Shown in pieces: positions 1 to 8,523 of a DNA stretch of 25,326 bases. Made by a program: the position numbers and the translations under genes. The stretch lies in NCBI GenBank assembly GCA_900548345.1, contig URKA01000040.1:1-25326 (forward strand), written 5' to 3'. Position 1 is the stretch's first letter, and each line of letters opens with the position of its first letter. This DNA is from an uncultured Paraprevotella sp. GTDB taxonomy: Bacteria > Bacteroidota > Bacteroidia > Bacteroidales > Bacteroidaceae. Under the pieces are notes generated by a model. It worked only from the letters and a program-made list of their open reading frames with translations, was not told the origin of the DNA and made no database searches.

Positions 1-1
1 T

Positions 2-334
2 TGGAATCTTTATGTACCGGAATCCAGTCTTGACCTGTACCGGAATACCGAGGGATGGAATTCATTTGCTAATATAAGAAGTATCGAATGGCTTCTTCAA
101 GAATCATCAGTAAGAAATGTTAGGTCTTCATTTACTGAATCTTCCTGTGTATTGACCTTTTCCCAACCGGTCCGTTGTTTGTATATATACAACTTGCAAG
201 GGATGTTGTTGAAATCCATAGACGTGAATTCAACTTGTGCGATTATCGATAAAACCTTGTTGTCGTCGCCCTATGCCTTGGTGCGTGTGCAATATGGCAA
301 TGGTGATGTGGAAACCCTGAAACTTAAACCGTAA
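2..334 (+). CDS. C-terminal end of a secreted BspA-like leucine-rich-repeat protein (partial)
   Basis: The frame is open from the left edge to a TAA at 332-334, so only the last 110 residues are present. The first visible residues (W-N-L-Y-V-P-E-S-S-L-D-L-Y-R, then G-W-N-S-F-A-N-I) match the terminal repeat of LRR_5/BspA-type surface proteins, which usually ends in LYVP..S...Y...WN.F.NI. The final ~65 residues (IYNLQGMLLKSID ... ALVRVQYGNGDVETLKL) have the beta-sandwich pattern of type IX secretion C-terminal sorting domains: an 'iyn..G' strand, then a '.v.v..g' strand near the end. The stop is 5 bases before the next ATG, so the two are probably co-transcribed. The family is inferred from this short tail; the ligand-binding or adhesion role of the whole protein cannot be judged here. 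Confidence 0.75.
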   Translation, partial: WNLYVPESSLDLYRNTEGWNSFANIRSIEWLLQESSVRNVRSSFTESSCVLTFSQPVRCLYIYNLQGMLLKSIDVNSTCAIIDKTLLSSPYALVRVQYGNGDVETLKLKP

Positions 335-339
335 AGACT

Positions 340-3300
340 ATGAAGAGAAAAGTACTTGTAGCAATACTTATGTCCTGTATCTCCCTGATTTCTGTGAATG
401 CACAGATTACAGGTAGGGTAAGTATTAATGAAAATGAAATTTCCATATCGAAGATGGATGGTTTCGATGTTATTTCATGGAATAAAACCACTGATAAAAA
501 TAGCCAAATAGGCGCTCCGGAAATTCCTGTTCTTATACAGACCTTTGTCGTGCCTCAAAATACAAAGGTGAAGTCTGTCGATATAACATTGGAAAGCCGT
601 GTCAAACTGAATGGGACATTTGTTCCGTATCCGGTACAAACTCCAATACCGACAAGCAATGATGACTTTATTTTCACCCAACCGGATTCTTCAATTTATC
701 ATTCAGAAACTGTCTATCCGAATATGAAAGCGCAACTTGTGGCTGAATACAATGAGATGGGGTATCATTTGGTAACGGTTTGCCTCTATCCCATAGAATG
801 GGAACCCGAAACGAAGAGCCTTTATTTGTGCAACCTCTCGTTTGTCATCAATTATATAGATGATGATGTCCAACAGGTTCAACCGGTGACACAAAGTTCA
901 AGAAGAACCAAATCTATTCAGAAATTGATTAAATCCAAGGTGCAAAATCCGCAGGACGTTGGGGTGTTGCCTTATCAACAAAGGGAAGAAAGCAATGTTC
1001 CCATGTTAAAATCCCAATCATTGAAATATATCAATAGGATTGAAGAGCATGTTCCGGATTATATTATCATCACCAATAAAGAGTTGAAAAATACATTTCA
1101 GCAGTTGGCTGATTGGAAAACGCAAAGAGGGGTTCCTACGCTGATTCAAGATGTAGAAACGATTAAGGACAATTACTCAGGTTCTGACTTGTCGGAGAAA
1201 ATACATTCCTATTTACAGGAATGCTATCATAAATGGGGTGCAGGATTGTTTGTCTTGTTGGGAGGAGATGTGAATGTGGTCCCGGCCAGAGTCTATAAAG
1301 ATGATGATGCCAAGTTTTACCCATCTGATGCTTACTATATGGATTTGGAATGTAATTGGAATGCCAATAAGAATAATTTGTTTGCTGAAAGAACATTGGA
1401 TGGGGCGGAAATGAAAATGGGGAAACTTTGTTACGTAGGTCGTGCCCCGGTGAAGAATAGTCTGGAAGCTGCCAATTTTATCAATAAGGTATTGGCTTAT
1501 GAGAAAATGGATGATATAAAAACGGATAAAAATTATCTGATGAACCATTTGGTAGCAGATGCTTATATTTCCAAAGATACAAAACAAAATAAGGACTCTT
1601 TGTACAATGGTGCCCAACAAGAGATTTATAATTATTTCAAATCATTATCGCAACTTCATACATGGTTTCTGTTTGATCATTATAATTGCTCCTGTTCTAA
1701 ACATGCAAGTGTCGGTCCGTTTACAAATGGGGAAGAGTTGAATAGGAAAAATTTCCTTTCCTCTTTAAACGGAACTGGAAATTCAGGATGGGGGTATCCT
1801 CATATCGTCTATCACATGGACCACAGCCATTCGCGTTGTTTGGGAACTTCTTCTCTTGATAAAGGTGAATATTTCTCGGTTGCCAATGCCGATGCCCAAA
1901 CCAATCATCATCATTTGCATATTATGATTTCCGGAGGGTGTGAACCGGCGACTTTTACAGAAGATTGCATTGCAGAACATTGTATGAATAATCCCCATGG
2001 AGGTGCTATTGCATTTATCGGTAATGCAAATCAAGGAATTTCATATGAATATAAACAATATAAGAATTTTTTAAATAGTTTGTATAAAAACCAAATCTAT
2101 TCATTGGGAGGAATTTTTCAAAGTATGACAGCTCAAACAACAAATGGGGCAAGGTCTCAACAGAAAATAACACAATATAAAGAGTATTTCCGTCTTCAAT
2201 TATTGGGCGATCCTGAATTGCCTGTATGGTCTGAAGTGCCTAAAGATTTGGATGTATTGGTTACACCGGAGGAATTTCAAGCCGGAGAAAATATTTTAAG
2301 TATTAAAATCAATAACCTTCCCATTGGAGAAGAGGCAACCGTTTGCATCATGAAAGATGCCGATGTCTATGGAATCTACGAAGTGTCAGATAGGGAATTG
2401 CATAGATTCTCATTTGCACCTAAAATGTCCGGAGATTTGAAGGTTACGGTAACAGTACATAATTTTCGACCGTATGTAAAAACGATTCCAATCGAACTGT
2501 TCGAAGGACATCTTTTATCTGTGGAGACAATGAATGATTATCTTCCGAATTTGGAACTCATGGCAGGCGATACGGTTGATTTGAGGGTTGTATTGAAAAA
2601 TAATGGGACGGAAATGGTGAAAAATGTTGTAGCAACATTAACAACATCGTCTCCTTATATTGACATTTTAAATAATACCGTCAGATATGATACTATATGT
2701 GCAGGACAACATGTCAAGCCTTTGTCTCCTTTTCGGGTCAAAGTGGCGAAGAATGCCCCCAATATAGGGAAAAATGAGTGGAATGCGGCATGCTTTTATT
2801 TGACTATGGTTAAAGATGGGGCACAGTCTGTCGACATTGACACTTTTAGAGTCAACTTGCAAGCACCTTCATATCAACTGACAACAATAACTGCAAGTCC
2901 AATAAAATCAGGTGATTTAATAATTGAACCGAATTGTTATGTGGTTGTTAGAACAGATGTTGTCAATAAAGGTGGCGGTCGTAGGTCTTATGATATAGAT
3001 GCAATGCCTATTGACTCACAATATATTGAAATTGTAAGTAAGGGGATGTATGGGCATAGGTATAGTATGAAGATAAATGATTCGTATGTAGTTGGTAAAC
3101 CATTAAGAATTAAAATCAAAGTTTCAGCTATTGGGATTCCGCAGGATAGTGCAATTGTCGACTTGACAAAGATTCCGGATAAGCCAAATAGCTTAAATGT
3201 TCATGTTGATGTAGAAAATGATGCCATTTCTTTTTATTGGGATAAAATGGGTACAGAGACATTATATAACATATACCGTAGTGATAAAGAGAAGGGTACT

Positions 3301-5151
3301 TATACAAAACTGAATAAAACGCCTCTGACATTCCGTTATTATAAAGATGAAGGTTTGGAAAAAGTTCGGGAATATTATTATAAGCTGGCTGTTTTAGGTT
3401 CTAATAAAATGGAAGGGTTTCGTTCGTCTCCAATAAAAGCTTGTACCACTTATCCGGCAACAGGGTTGTTTCCTCTTGTCTTTTCAGATGGAAACTGGGA
3501 ATATATCAATGAGGCGCATGTTGCAGATATTAATTATGACGGACAAAAGGAAATTGTTATGGCGGCGCGAAACTATAATAAGAAACAAGGAAGAATCGCT
3601 GTGGTTCAACCTGATGGGATGGAGCCTTATGATATAGATGGAAACGTTACTTCTTTCAGTGGATTTGCTAATATACCTTGGTGTACGGAAGCAACTCCTG
3701 TGGTTGCCGATATTTATGGGGATGCTGTTCCCCATCTGGTTGTATTGACACGAAACTATGTTGAAATGGATAATAATGCTGTGATATGTTATTCTTCTCA
3801 AGATAATGATTCAGATCGGTTGCCGGATGTGAAATGGCAAAAGGAGATAAATGTACCGTGCTATCGTTCTGCTGTTGTGACGGATATTACTGCACCGGAT
3901 GGAAAAGGCGAGAAAGAAATCATTTTTAGAGGAGACAATAAAGGACCGATTACTGTATTGGATGCTAATGGAGTCCGGAAAAGGCAGATGGGAAGCGACA
4001 TGAAAGGGTTTTACGGAGGATTGGCTGTGGCTGATTTAGACGGCGATGGATACAAGGAAATCATTTGTGGCAGTGATTCTAATCTGTATGTATGGGAATA
4101 TGGTTACAGAGTTCGTGGGGAGTTTTATAAAAGAGAACCTTTTTTCACAAGGAAGGGATATACCCTGTCCTCTTCTCCTGTTGTTTGCGATCTGGACGGA
4201 GATGGGGAAAAAGAAATTATTGTGGCTTCAAGGAATGACTCCCGTAAAATTTCCTATGTTTATGCCATTAAGCAAGACGGTACTTGTGTCGGACATTTTG
4301 ATAGTAATTCTGCGTCTCCTGCCGTTATCCCTTATACTGGTGTAGATCATGCTGTCAGTGTAGGAGATATCAACGGTGATAAACGTTTGGAAGTTGTTGC
4401 CATTGGTACCGGATGTGTTTGTGCATGGAATCATAACGGTGAAATATTATTTAATCGCAGTCTGCCGGGAATTTTTGCAGGTGCTGGCAACTCCGCAGTG
4501 CCAATATTGGCGGATGTGGACGGGGATTCTGTCATTGACATAATCTTTAATGATAAAGATAAAATATATGCTCTGCATAACGATGGAACCGACGTGAAAG
4601 GTTTTCCTTTGAATATGGCAGGTGAGTCTATAGGTAGTGTTTCTGTTTCAGACTTTGATGATGACGGTTACAATGAAATTATTGCCGGTGATAGGAAGAG
4701 TTATATTTATGTTTGGAAAACGACTGGAAAATCTTCAGCTATAGAATGGGGGAGGGCTCGTCATAATACAGAGTTTACAGGGGAATACATTCCTCAGTAT
4801 AAGGATCCATGGGTGATAACATCAGACACAGAATGGACGGGCGGATTGTTTACAAATGATATCATGGTCCGTTCCGGTACATTCCGTATACCCACGGGAA
4901 AGATTTTGCAGATGCAAGAATACCGTCGTATTTTTATTATGGACGGGGCTACCTTAGAAGTTGATGGGGGGTTAATAACGAATGCAGATATACGAGTCAT
5001 GGAGAACGGGCATCTAAAATTAAAAAATAATGGTATTGTACGTTTGCATAAAAAGGGGGCGTTAGTTTCCAAAGCAACATCTTCCACATCGGAAATGTCC
5101 AATACGGATGTGATTGAGATTGAACATGGGGAGATACAAATTGCCCAATAA
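340..5151 (+). CDS. Secreted gingipain-like (C25 family) cysteine peptidase with FN3 and FG-GAP propeller domains
   Basis: This is a 1603-residue exported protein. Residues 1-21 are a signal peptide (KRK, hydrophobic core, VNA|Q cleavage). Residues ~25-200 resemble a C25 propeptide, followed by a caspase-like peptidase domain at ~240-620 with VLLGGDVNVVPAR. The likely catalytic His is H495 in Y-H-M-D-H-S, where gingipains have GHG, and the likely catalytic Cys is C534 in I-S-G-G-C-E. An Ig-like domain follows (~640-725), then other beta domains, an FN3 domain (~945-1033, with YNIYRS and YYKLAV) and about eight FG-GAP/VCBS-type units (~1045-1467, e.g. ADLDGDGYKEI, CDLDGDGEKEI, ADVDGDSVIDI) that probably fold as a calcium-binding propeller. 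The last ~120 residues are short beta-repeats; a standard type IX sorting domain is not obvious. By family it cleaves extracellular proteins, but the specificity is unknown. The start has 5 bases of spacing from the previous gene. Confidence 0.85.
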   Translation: MKRKVLVAILMSCISLISVNAQITGRVSINENEISISKMDGFDVISWNKTTDKNSQIGAPEIPVLIQTFVVPQNTKVKSVDITLESRVKLNGTFVPYPVQTPIPTSNDDFIFTQPDSSIYHSETVYPNMKAQLVAEYNEMGYHLVTVCLYPIEWEPETKSLYLCNLSFVINYIDDDVQQVQPVTQSSRRTKSIQKLIKSKVQNPQDVGVLPYQQREESNVPMLKSQSLKYINRIEEHVPDYIIITNKELKNTFQQLADWKTQRGVPTLIQDVETIKDNYSGSDLSEKIHSYLQECYHKWGAGLFVLLGGDVNVVPARVYKDDDAKFYPSDAYYMDLECNWNANKNNLFAERTLDGAEMKMGKLCYVGRAPVKNSLEAANFINKVLAYEKMDDIKTDKNYLMNHLVADAYISKDTKQNKDSLYNGAQQEIYNYFKSLSQLHTWFLFDHYNCSCSKHASVGPFTNGEELNRKNFLSSLNGTGNSGWGYPHIVYHMDHSHSRCLGTSSLDKGEYFSVANADAQTNHHHLHIMISGGCEPATFTEDCIAEHCMNNPHGGAIAFIGNANQGISYEYKQYKNFLNSLYKNQIYSLGGIFQSMTAQTTNGARSQQKITQYKEYFRLQLLGDPELPVWSEVPKDLDVLVTPEEFQAGENILSIKINNLPIGEEATVCIMKDADVYGIYEVSDRELHRFSFAPKMSGDLKVTVTVHNFRPYVKTIPIELFEGHLLSVETMNDYLPNLELMAGDTVDLRVVLKNNGTEMVKNVVATLTTSSPYIDILNNTVRYDTICAGQHVKPLSPFRVKVAKNAPNIGKNEWNAACFYLTMVKDGAQSVDIDTFRVNLQAPSYQLTTITASPIKSGDLIIEPNCYVVVRTDVVNKGGGRRSYDIDAMPIDSQYIEIVSKGMYGHRYSMKINDSYVVGKPLRIKIKVSAIGIPQDSAIVDLTKIPDKPNSLNVHVDVENDAISFYWDKMGTETLYNIYRSDKEKGTYTKLNKTPLTFRYYKDEGLEKVREYYYKLAVLGSNKMEGFRSSPIKACTTYPATGLFPLVFSDGNWEYINEAHVADINYDGQKEIVMAARNYNKKQGRIAVVQPDGMEPYDIDGNVTSFSGFANIPWCTEATPVVADIYGDAVPHLVVLTRNYVEMDNNAVICYSSQDNDSDRLPDVKWQKEINVPCYRSAVVTDITAPDGKGEKEIIFRGDNKGPITVLDANGVRKRQMGSDMKGFYGGLAVADLDGDGYKEIICGSDSNLYVWEYGYRVRGEFYKREPFFTRKGYTLSSSPVVCDLDGDGEKEIIVASRNDSRKISYVYAIKQDGTCVGHFDSNSASPAVIPYTGVDHAVSVGDINGDKRLEVVAIGTGCVCAWNHNGEILFNRSLPGIFAGAGNSAVPILADVDGDSVIDIIFNDKDKIYALHNDGTDVKGFPLNMAGESIGSVSVSDFDDDGYNEIIAGDRKSYIYVWKTTGKSSAIEWGRARHNTEFTGEYIPQYKDPWVITSDTEWTGGLFTNDIMVRSGTFRIPTGKILQMQEYRRIFIMDGATLEVDGGLITNADIRVMENGHLKLKNNGIVRLHKKGALVSKATSSTSEMSNTDVIEIEHGEIQIAQ

Positions 5152-5211
5152 ATGCATTTGTATAGTCTCAAACAATTCTTGAATGAAAACGAGTAATAAG
5201 ACAGAAATATG

Positions 5212-5545
5212 ATGAATGAAAAATAGAGGGTAATACAAACGAATCGATTGCAAATAGCGGCCAGTTGCCCGAAGTAATCAACATCCAGCCGATGATTAGA
5301 ATAATCAGAGGGAAAAAGGTTATGCTTGACAGGGATTTGGTAGTAGTATATGGAGTGGAAACCAAATGCCTGAATGAACAGGTAAAACGAACATTGAACG
5401 TTTTCCAGATGATTTCATGTTCCAACTTACCAAAGAAGAGTTTGAAGAACGGAAGTCGCAATTTGCGACTTCCAAATCTATCATTATGGGAGCAAGGAAA
5501 TCAACGTCCTTCCAATGCTGTGCATACCATCTTTATGCCCTTTGA
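5212..5545 (+). pseudogene. Degraded ORF6N-domain gene (two or more frameshifts, 3' truncated)
   Basis: The region reads as an ORF6N DNA-binding domain only if frames are joined. ATG at 5212 gives M-N-E-K then TAG. Adding one A to the A-run at 5219-5223 gives MNEKIEGNTNES and runs on into QLPEVINIQPMIRIIRGKKV and MLDRDLVVVYGVETKCLNEQVKR. At 5390 a second missing A breaks the frame; restoring it gives NIERFPDDFMFQLTKEEFEE, then RKSQFATSKSIIMGARK. After this the family would continue with a conserved LPYAFTEQG-like segment, but here the frame degrades and stops at 5543-5545. ORF6N proteins are usually longer and often phage- or mobile-element-associated. The decayed copy sits between a surface-protein gene and the clpB terminator, suggesting the leftover of an old insertion. 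Confidence 0.8.
5451..5473. repeat. Perfect 11-bp-arm palindrome inside the ORF6N pseudogene
   Basis: GGAAGTCGCAA, a single T at 5462, then TTGCGACTTCC form an exact inverted repeat. As RNA it would make a 9-bp stem with a 5-base loop. It coincides with the codons for RKSQFATS of the dead ORF6N gene, and no T-run follows on either strand, so it is not a convincing terminator. Confidence 0.6.
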
Positions 5546-5574
5546 TGGAACTTGGTAAACAGTGCGGAAAAGAA

Positions 5575-5613
5575 ACTCCCTTGTTTCCGGATTTGTTCCG
5601 GAAACAAGGGAGT
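5575..5613 (-). terminator. Rho-independent terminator of clpB
   Basis: A perfect 17-bp stem (ACTCCCTTGTTTCCGGA at 5575-5591 pairs with 5597-5613) closes a 5-base loop. Read on the minus strand it lies 37 bases past the clpB stop and is followed by a T-rich tail (TTTCTTTTCC, 5575 down to 5566), so it best serves clpB. Confidence 0.85.
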
Positions 5614-5649
5614 AGTTGAGGTATCCGGCGCGCTGCCGGGAATGTATCT

Positions 5650-8250
5650 TTAATTGTTAAAGGACAATCCTGCGTCCGTAGCTTCCACGCGGATGGGGCG
5701 TGTGCGGTCGATGCCCTGTGAAAGGATTGTTTTTGACAAATCGTTCAGCAGGTAGCGCTGGATGGCGCGCTTGACGGGGCGTGCGCCGAACTCCGGGTCG
5801 TAGCCGGCATCAGCCAGGAAGTCTACTGCGGCATCGGTCAGTTGCAGGGTGATGCCATTGTCTTCCAGCATCTTCGTTACGCCGTTGATCTGCAACCGTA
5901 CCACTTGTCTGATTTGTTCCTTGTCCAGAGGCAGGAACATGATTGTCTCGTCAATACGGTTCAGGAATTCCGGCCGGATGGTCTTCTTCAGCATGTTCAT
6001 GACCTCTTGCTTCGTGGTTTCCAGCAGAGCCTCGCGGGCCTGTTCGCTACTCTTGTCGTCCAGTTTCTCGAACTGGCTCTGTATGTAGCCGCTTCCCAAG
6101 TTGCTCGTCATGATGATGATGGTGTTCTTGAAGTTGACCGTACGCCCTTTGTTGTCCGTCAGCCGTCCGTCATCAAGCACTTGCAGCAGGATGTTGAATA
6201 CGTCGGGATGCGCTTTCTCTATTTCGTCGAACAGTACGACGGAGTAAGGTTTGCGCCTTACGGCCTCGGTCAGTTGTCCGCCTTCATCGTAACCCACGTA
6301 TCCCGGAGGCGCTCCGATGAGCCGGCTCACACTGAACTTCTCCTGGTATTCCGACATGTCGATTCGTGTCATGAGCGTTTCGTCATCAAACAGATATTCT
6401 GCCAACGCCTTGGCCAGTTCCGTCTTGCCCACGCCGGTCGTGCCGAGGAAGATGAACGACCCGATGGGGCGTTTGGGGTCTTGCAAGCCTGCCCGGCTGC
6501 GTCTTACGGCATCGCTGACGGCTTGTATGGCCTCGTCCTGTCCGATGACACGTCTGTGCAGCTCTTCTTCCAGGTGGAGCAGCTTTTCACGTTCGCTCTG
6601 CAACATCTTGCTTACGGGAATACCCGTCCAGCGGCTTACCACATCGGCAATGTCTTCCGACGTGACCTCTTCCTTAATCATGGCATCTCCGCCTTGCGTT
6701 TCCCTGAGTTGTTCCTGTATGCGGGAGATTTCATCTTCCAGTGCATGCAGTTTGCCGTAACGTATTTCGGCCACCTTGCCGTAGTCTCCTTCCCGTTCGG
6801 CGCGTTCGGCTTCAAACTTCAGCTGTTCTATCTGCTGTTTGTTCTGCTGAATCTTGTTCACCAGCCCGCGTTCGGCTTCCCATTTGGCCTTGTAGCTGCC
6901 TTCCTGTTCTTTCAGCTCGGCAATCTCCTTGTTGAGCTGTTCCAGTTTGGTCGTGTCGTTTTCACGCTTGATGGCTTCGCGCTCTATTTCGAGTTGTTTC
7001 AGTCTGCGTTCGATTTCGTCCAGTTCTTCCGGCACGGAGTCGCGTTCCATACGCAGTTTGGCTGCGGCCTCGTCCATCAGGTCGATGGCCTTGTCGGGCA
7101 GGAAACGGTCTGTGATGTACCGGTTGGAAAGTTCTACGGCTGCGATGATGGCATCGTCCTGGATACGTACCTTGTGATGGTTCTCGTACCGTTCCTTCAG
7201 TCCCCTCAGGATGGATATCGTACTCAGCGTGTCCGGCTCGTTTACCATGACGGTTTGGAAACGGCGTTCAAGAGCCTTGTCCTTCTCGAAATATTTCTGG
7301 TACTCGTCCAGTGTGGTGGCGCCGATGCTTCTCAACTCGCCGCGTGCAAGTGCAGGTTTGAGGATGTTGGCGGCGTCCATCGCCCCTTCGCCCTTTCCTG
7401 CGCCGACCAGTGTGTGGATTTCGTCGATGAACAGAATGATTTGTCCTTCGCTTTTCGTCACTTCGTTGATGACCGATTTGAGACGTTCCTCAAACTCGCC
7501 TTTGTATTTGGCTCCGGCAATAAGCGCGCCCATGTCGAGTGAGTACAGTTGCTTGTCCTTCAGGTTTTCCGGAACGTCTCCGCGCAGGATACGGTGTGCC
7601 AGTCCTTCCACAATGGCGGTTTTTCCCGTTCCCGGTTCACCGATTAGGATGGGGTTGTTTTTCGTCCTTCTGCTCAGGATTTGCAACACCCGCCTTATCT
7701 CCTCGTCACGGCCGATTACGGGGTCCAGTTTTCCGCTACGGGCGTCTTCAATCAGGTTCTTGGCATATTTGTCGAGTGCCTGATAGGTGTCTTCGCAGGT
7801 TTGTGAAGTCACCTTCTGGCCTTTTCTGAGTTCGGCGATGGCTGCGGCAAGTTCCTTTTCCGTCATGCCCGCGTCTTTCAGGATTTTGCTGACATTGCTG
7901 TTTACTGCAAGCAAAGCCTGTATGATCGGTTCTATGGAAACAAACTCGTCTCCGTTCTTTGCCGCATAGTCCTGTGCGCGCGTCAGTACTTCGTTGCTGG
8001 TTCTTCCTAAATACGGCTCGCCGCCTTGTACTTTCGGCAGTGAGGTTATCTGGCTTTCGAGGATTTGTTCTATCTGCCTTCCGTTCAGTCCTAATTTCTG
8101 GAACAGGAAGTTCGTCACGTTCTCGCCCGTTTTCAGGATTCCTGCCAGCAAATGTTCAGGTTCTACGGTTTGCTGCCCCTTTGCTTGTACGAGGTTGACC
8201 GCTTCCTGGATGGCTTCTTGAGCCTTAATGGTAAATTTATTAAAATTCAT
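5650..8250 (-). CDS. clpB: ATP-dependent disaggregase chaperone ClpB
   Basis: This 866-residue protein is full length for ClpB. It has a Clp N-domain repeat pair (1-~145), then AAA+ module 1 with Walker A GEPGTGKT (204-211) and a LFIDEIHTLVGAG Walker B. A long charged M-domain coiled coil follows (~395-530), which is the hallmark separating ClpB from ClpA/ClpC, then AAA+ module 2 with GTTGVGKT (~603-610), LFDEIEKAH and the C-terminal sensor-2 GARPVKRAIQ. By family it is a cytoplasmic hexamer that pulls polypeptides out of aggregates together with DnaK. The start is supported by an AAAGGAG ribosome site at 8258-8264, 7 bases upstream and rare for this group. It is transcribed alone and ends in a strong terminator. 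I could not find a clear promoter box upstream. Confidence 0.97.
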   Translation of the reverse strand: MNFNKFTIKAQEAIQEAVNLVQAKGQQTVEPEHLLAGILKTGENVTNFLFQKLGLNGRQIEQILESQITSLPKVQGGEPYLGRTSNEVLTRAQDYAAKNGDEFVSIEPIIQALLAVNSNVSKILKDAGMTEKELAAAIAELRKGQKVTSQTCEDTYQALDKYAKNLIEDARSGKLDPVIGRDEEIRRVLQILSRRTKNNPILIGEPGTGKTAIVEGLAHRILRGDVPENLKDKQLYSLDMGALIAGAKYKGEFEERLKSVINEVTKSEGQIILFIDEIHTLVGAGKGEGAMDAANILKPALARGELRSIGATTLDEYQKYFEKDKALERRFQTVMVNEPDTLSTISILRGLKERYENHHKVRIQDDAIIAAVELSNRYITDRFLPDKAIDLMDEAAAKLRMERDSVPEELDEIERRLKQLEIEREAIKRENDTTKLEQLNKEIAELKEQEGSYKAKWEAERGLVNKIQQNKQQIEQLKFEAERAEREGDYGKVAEIRYGKLHALEDEISRIQEQLRETQGGDAMIKEEVTSEDIADVVSRWTGIPVSKMLQSEREKLLHLEEELHRRVIGQDEAIQAVSDAVRRSRAGLQDPKRPIGSFIFLGTTGVGKTELAKALAEYLFDDETLMTRIDMSEYQEKFSVSRLIGAPPGYVGYDEGGQLTEAVRRKPYSVVLFDEIEKAHPDVFNILLQVLDDGRLTDNKGRTVNFKNTIIIMTSNLGSGYIQSQFEKLDDKSSEQAREALLETTKQEVMNMLKKTIRPEFLNRIDETIMFLPLDKEQIRQVVRLQINGVTKMLEDNGITLQLTDAAVDFLADAGYDPEFGARPVKRAIQRYLLNDLSKTILSQGIDRTRPIRVEATDAGLSFNN

Positions 8251-8257
8251 GGCAAAT

Positions 8258-8264
8258 CTCCTTT
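8258..8264 (-). promoter_or_regulatory. Shine-Dalgarno site of clpB
   Basis: On the minus strand AAAGGAG stands 7 bases before the ATG at 8250. Most other genes in the window lack such a site, so it fixes the clpB start and suggests strong translation. Confidence 0.7.
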
Positions 8265-8361
8265 CTATTAATGTTTGTCTTTAATGGCTTGCTTTGTCGG
8301 TCCGCTTTCATATCGCGTTCCACCGGATTGTGCTTCAAAATGTTTGCCAACACTTGTTTTA

Positions 8362-8374
8362 TGCCAAAATGGCA
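8362..8374. promoter_or_regulatory. Short palindrome upstream of clpB, possible operator
   Basis: TGCCA-AAA-TGGCA is an exact inverted repeat 112 bases upstream of the clpB start, in the 273-base divergent region between clpB and the phosphoethanolamine transferase gene. It does not resemble the CIRCE heat-shock operator. Regulatory function is only suggested by symmetry and place. Confidence 0.25.
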
Positions 8375-8482
8375 CTTGACCGGAAGATTTGTCATGAATT
8401 TATAAGGCGGGATACACAGCCTTCTTTTTGTCGGGGTGACCAAAAAGCCACTCTTTGTTGTCGTTTATTCAAATGAATATGC

Positions 8483-8490
8483 TACTTTTG
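8483..8490 (+). promoter_or_regulatory. Bacteroidales-type -7 box for the phosphoethanolamine transferase gene
   Basis: TACTTTTG matches the TAnnTTTG consensus of the Bacteroidales housekeeping sigma factor and lies 33 bases before the ATG at 8524. A TTTG at 8454-8457 is too far (25 bases) to be an ideal -33 element, so the upstream half is weak. Confidence 0.5.
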
Positions 8491-8523
8491 CGGTGAAGTA
8501 TATTTCCTATATATAATTAAGGT

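Noticed and set aside
5842..7542. Long open frame (566 codons) on the plus strand opposite clpB
   Set aside because: It is fully antisense to an unmistakable clpB, its product shows no recognisable domain, and long antisense frames are expected opposite GC-rich, biased coding sequence.
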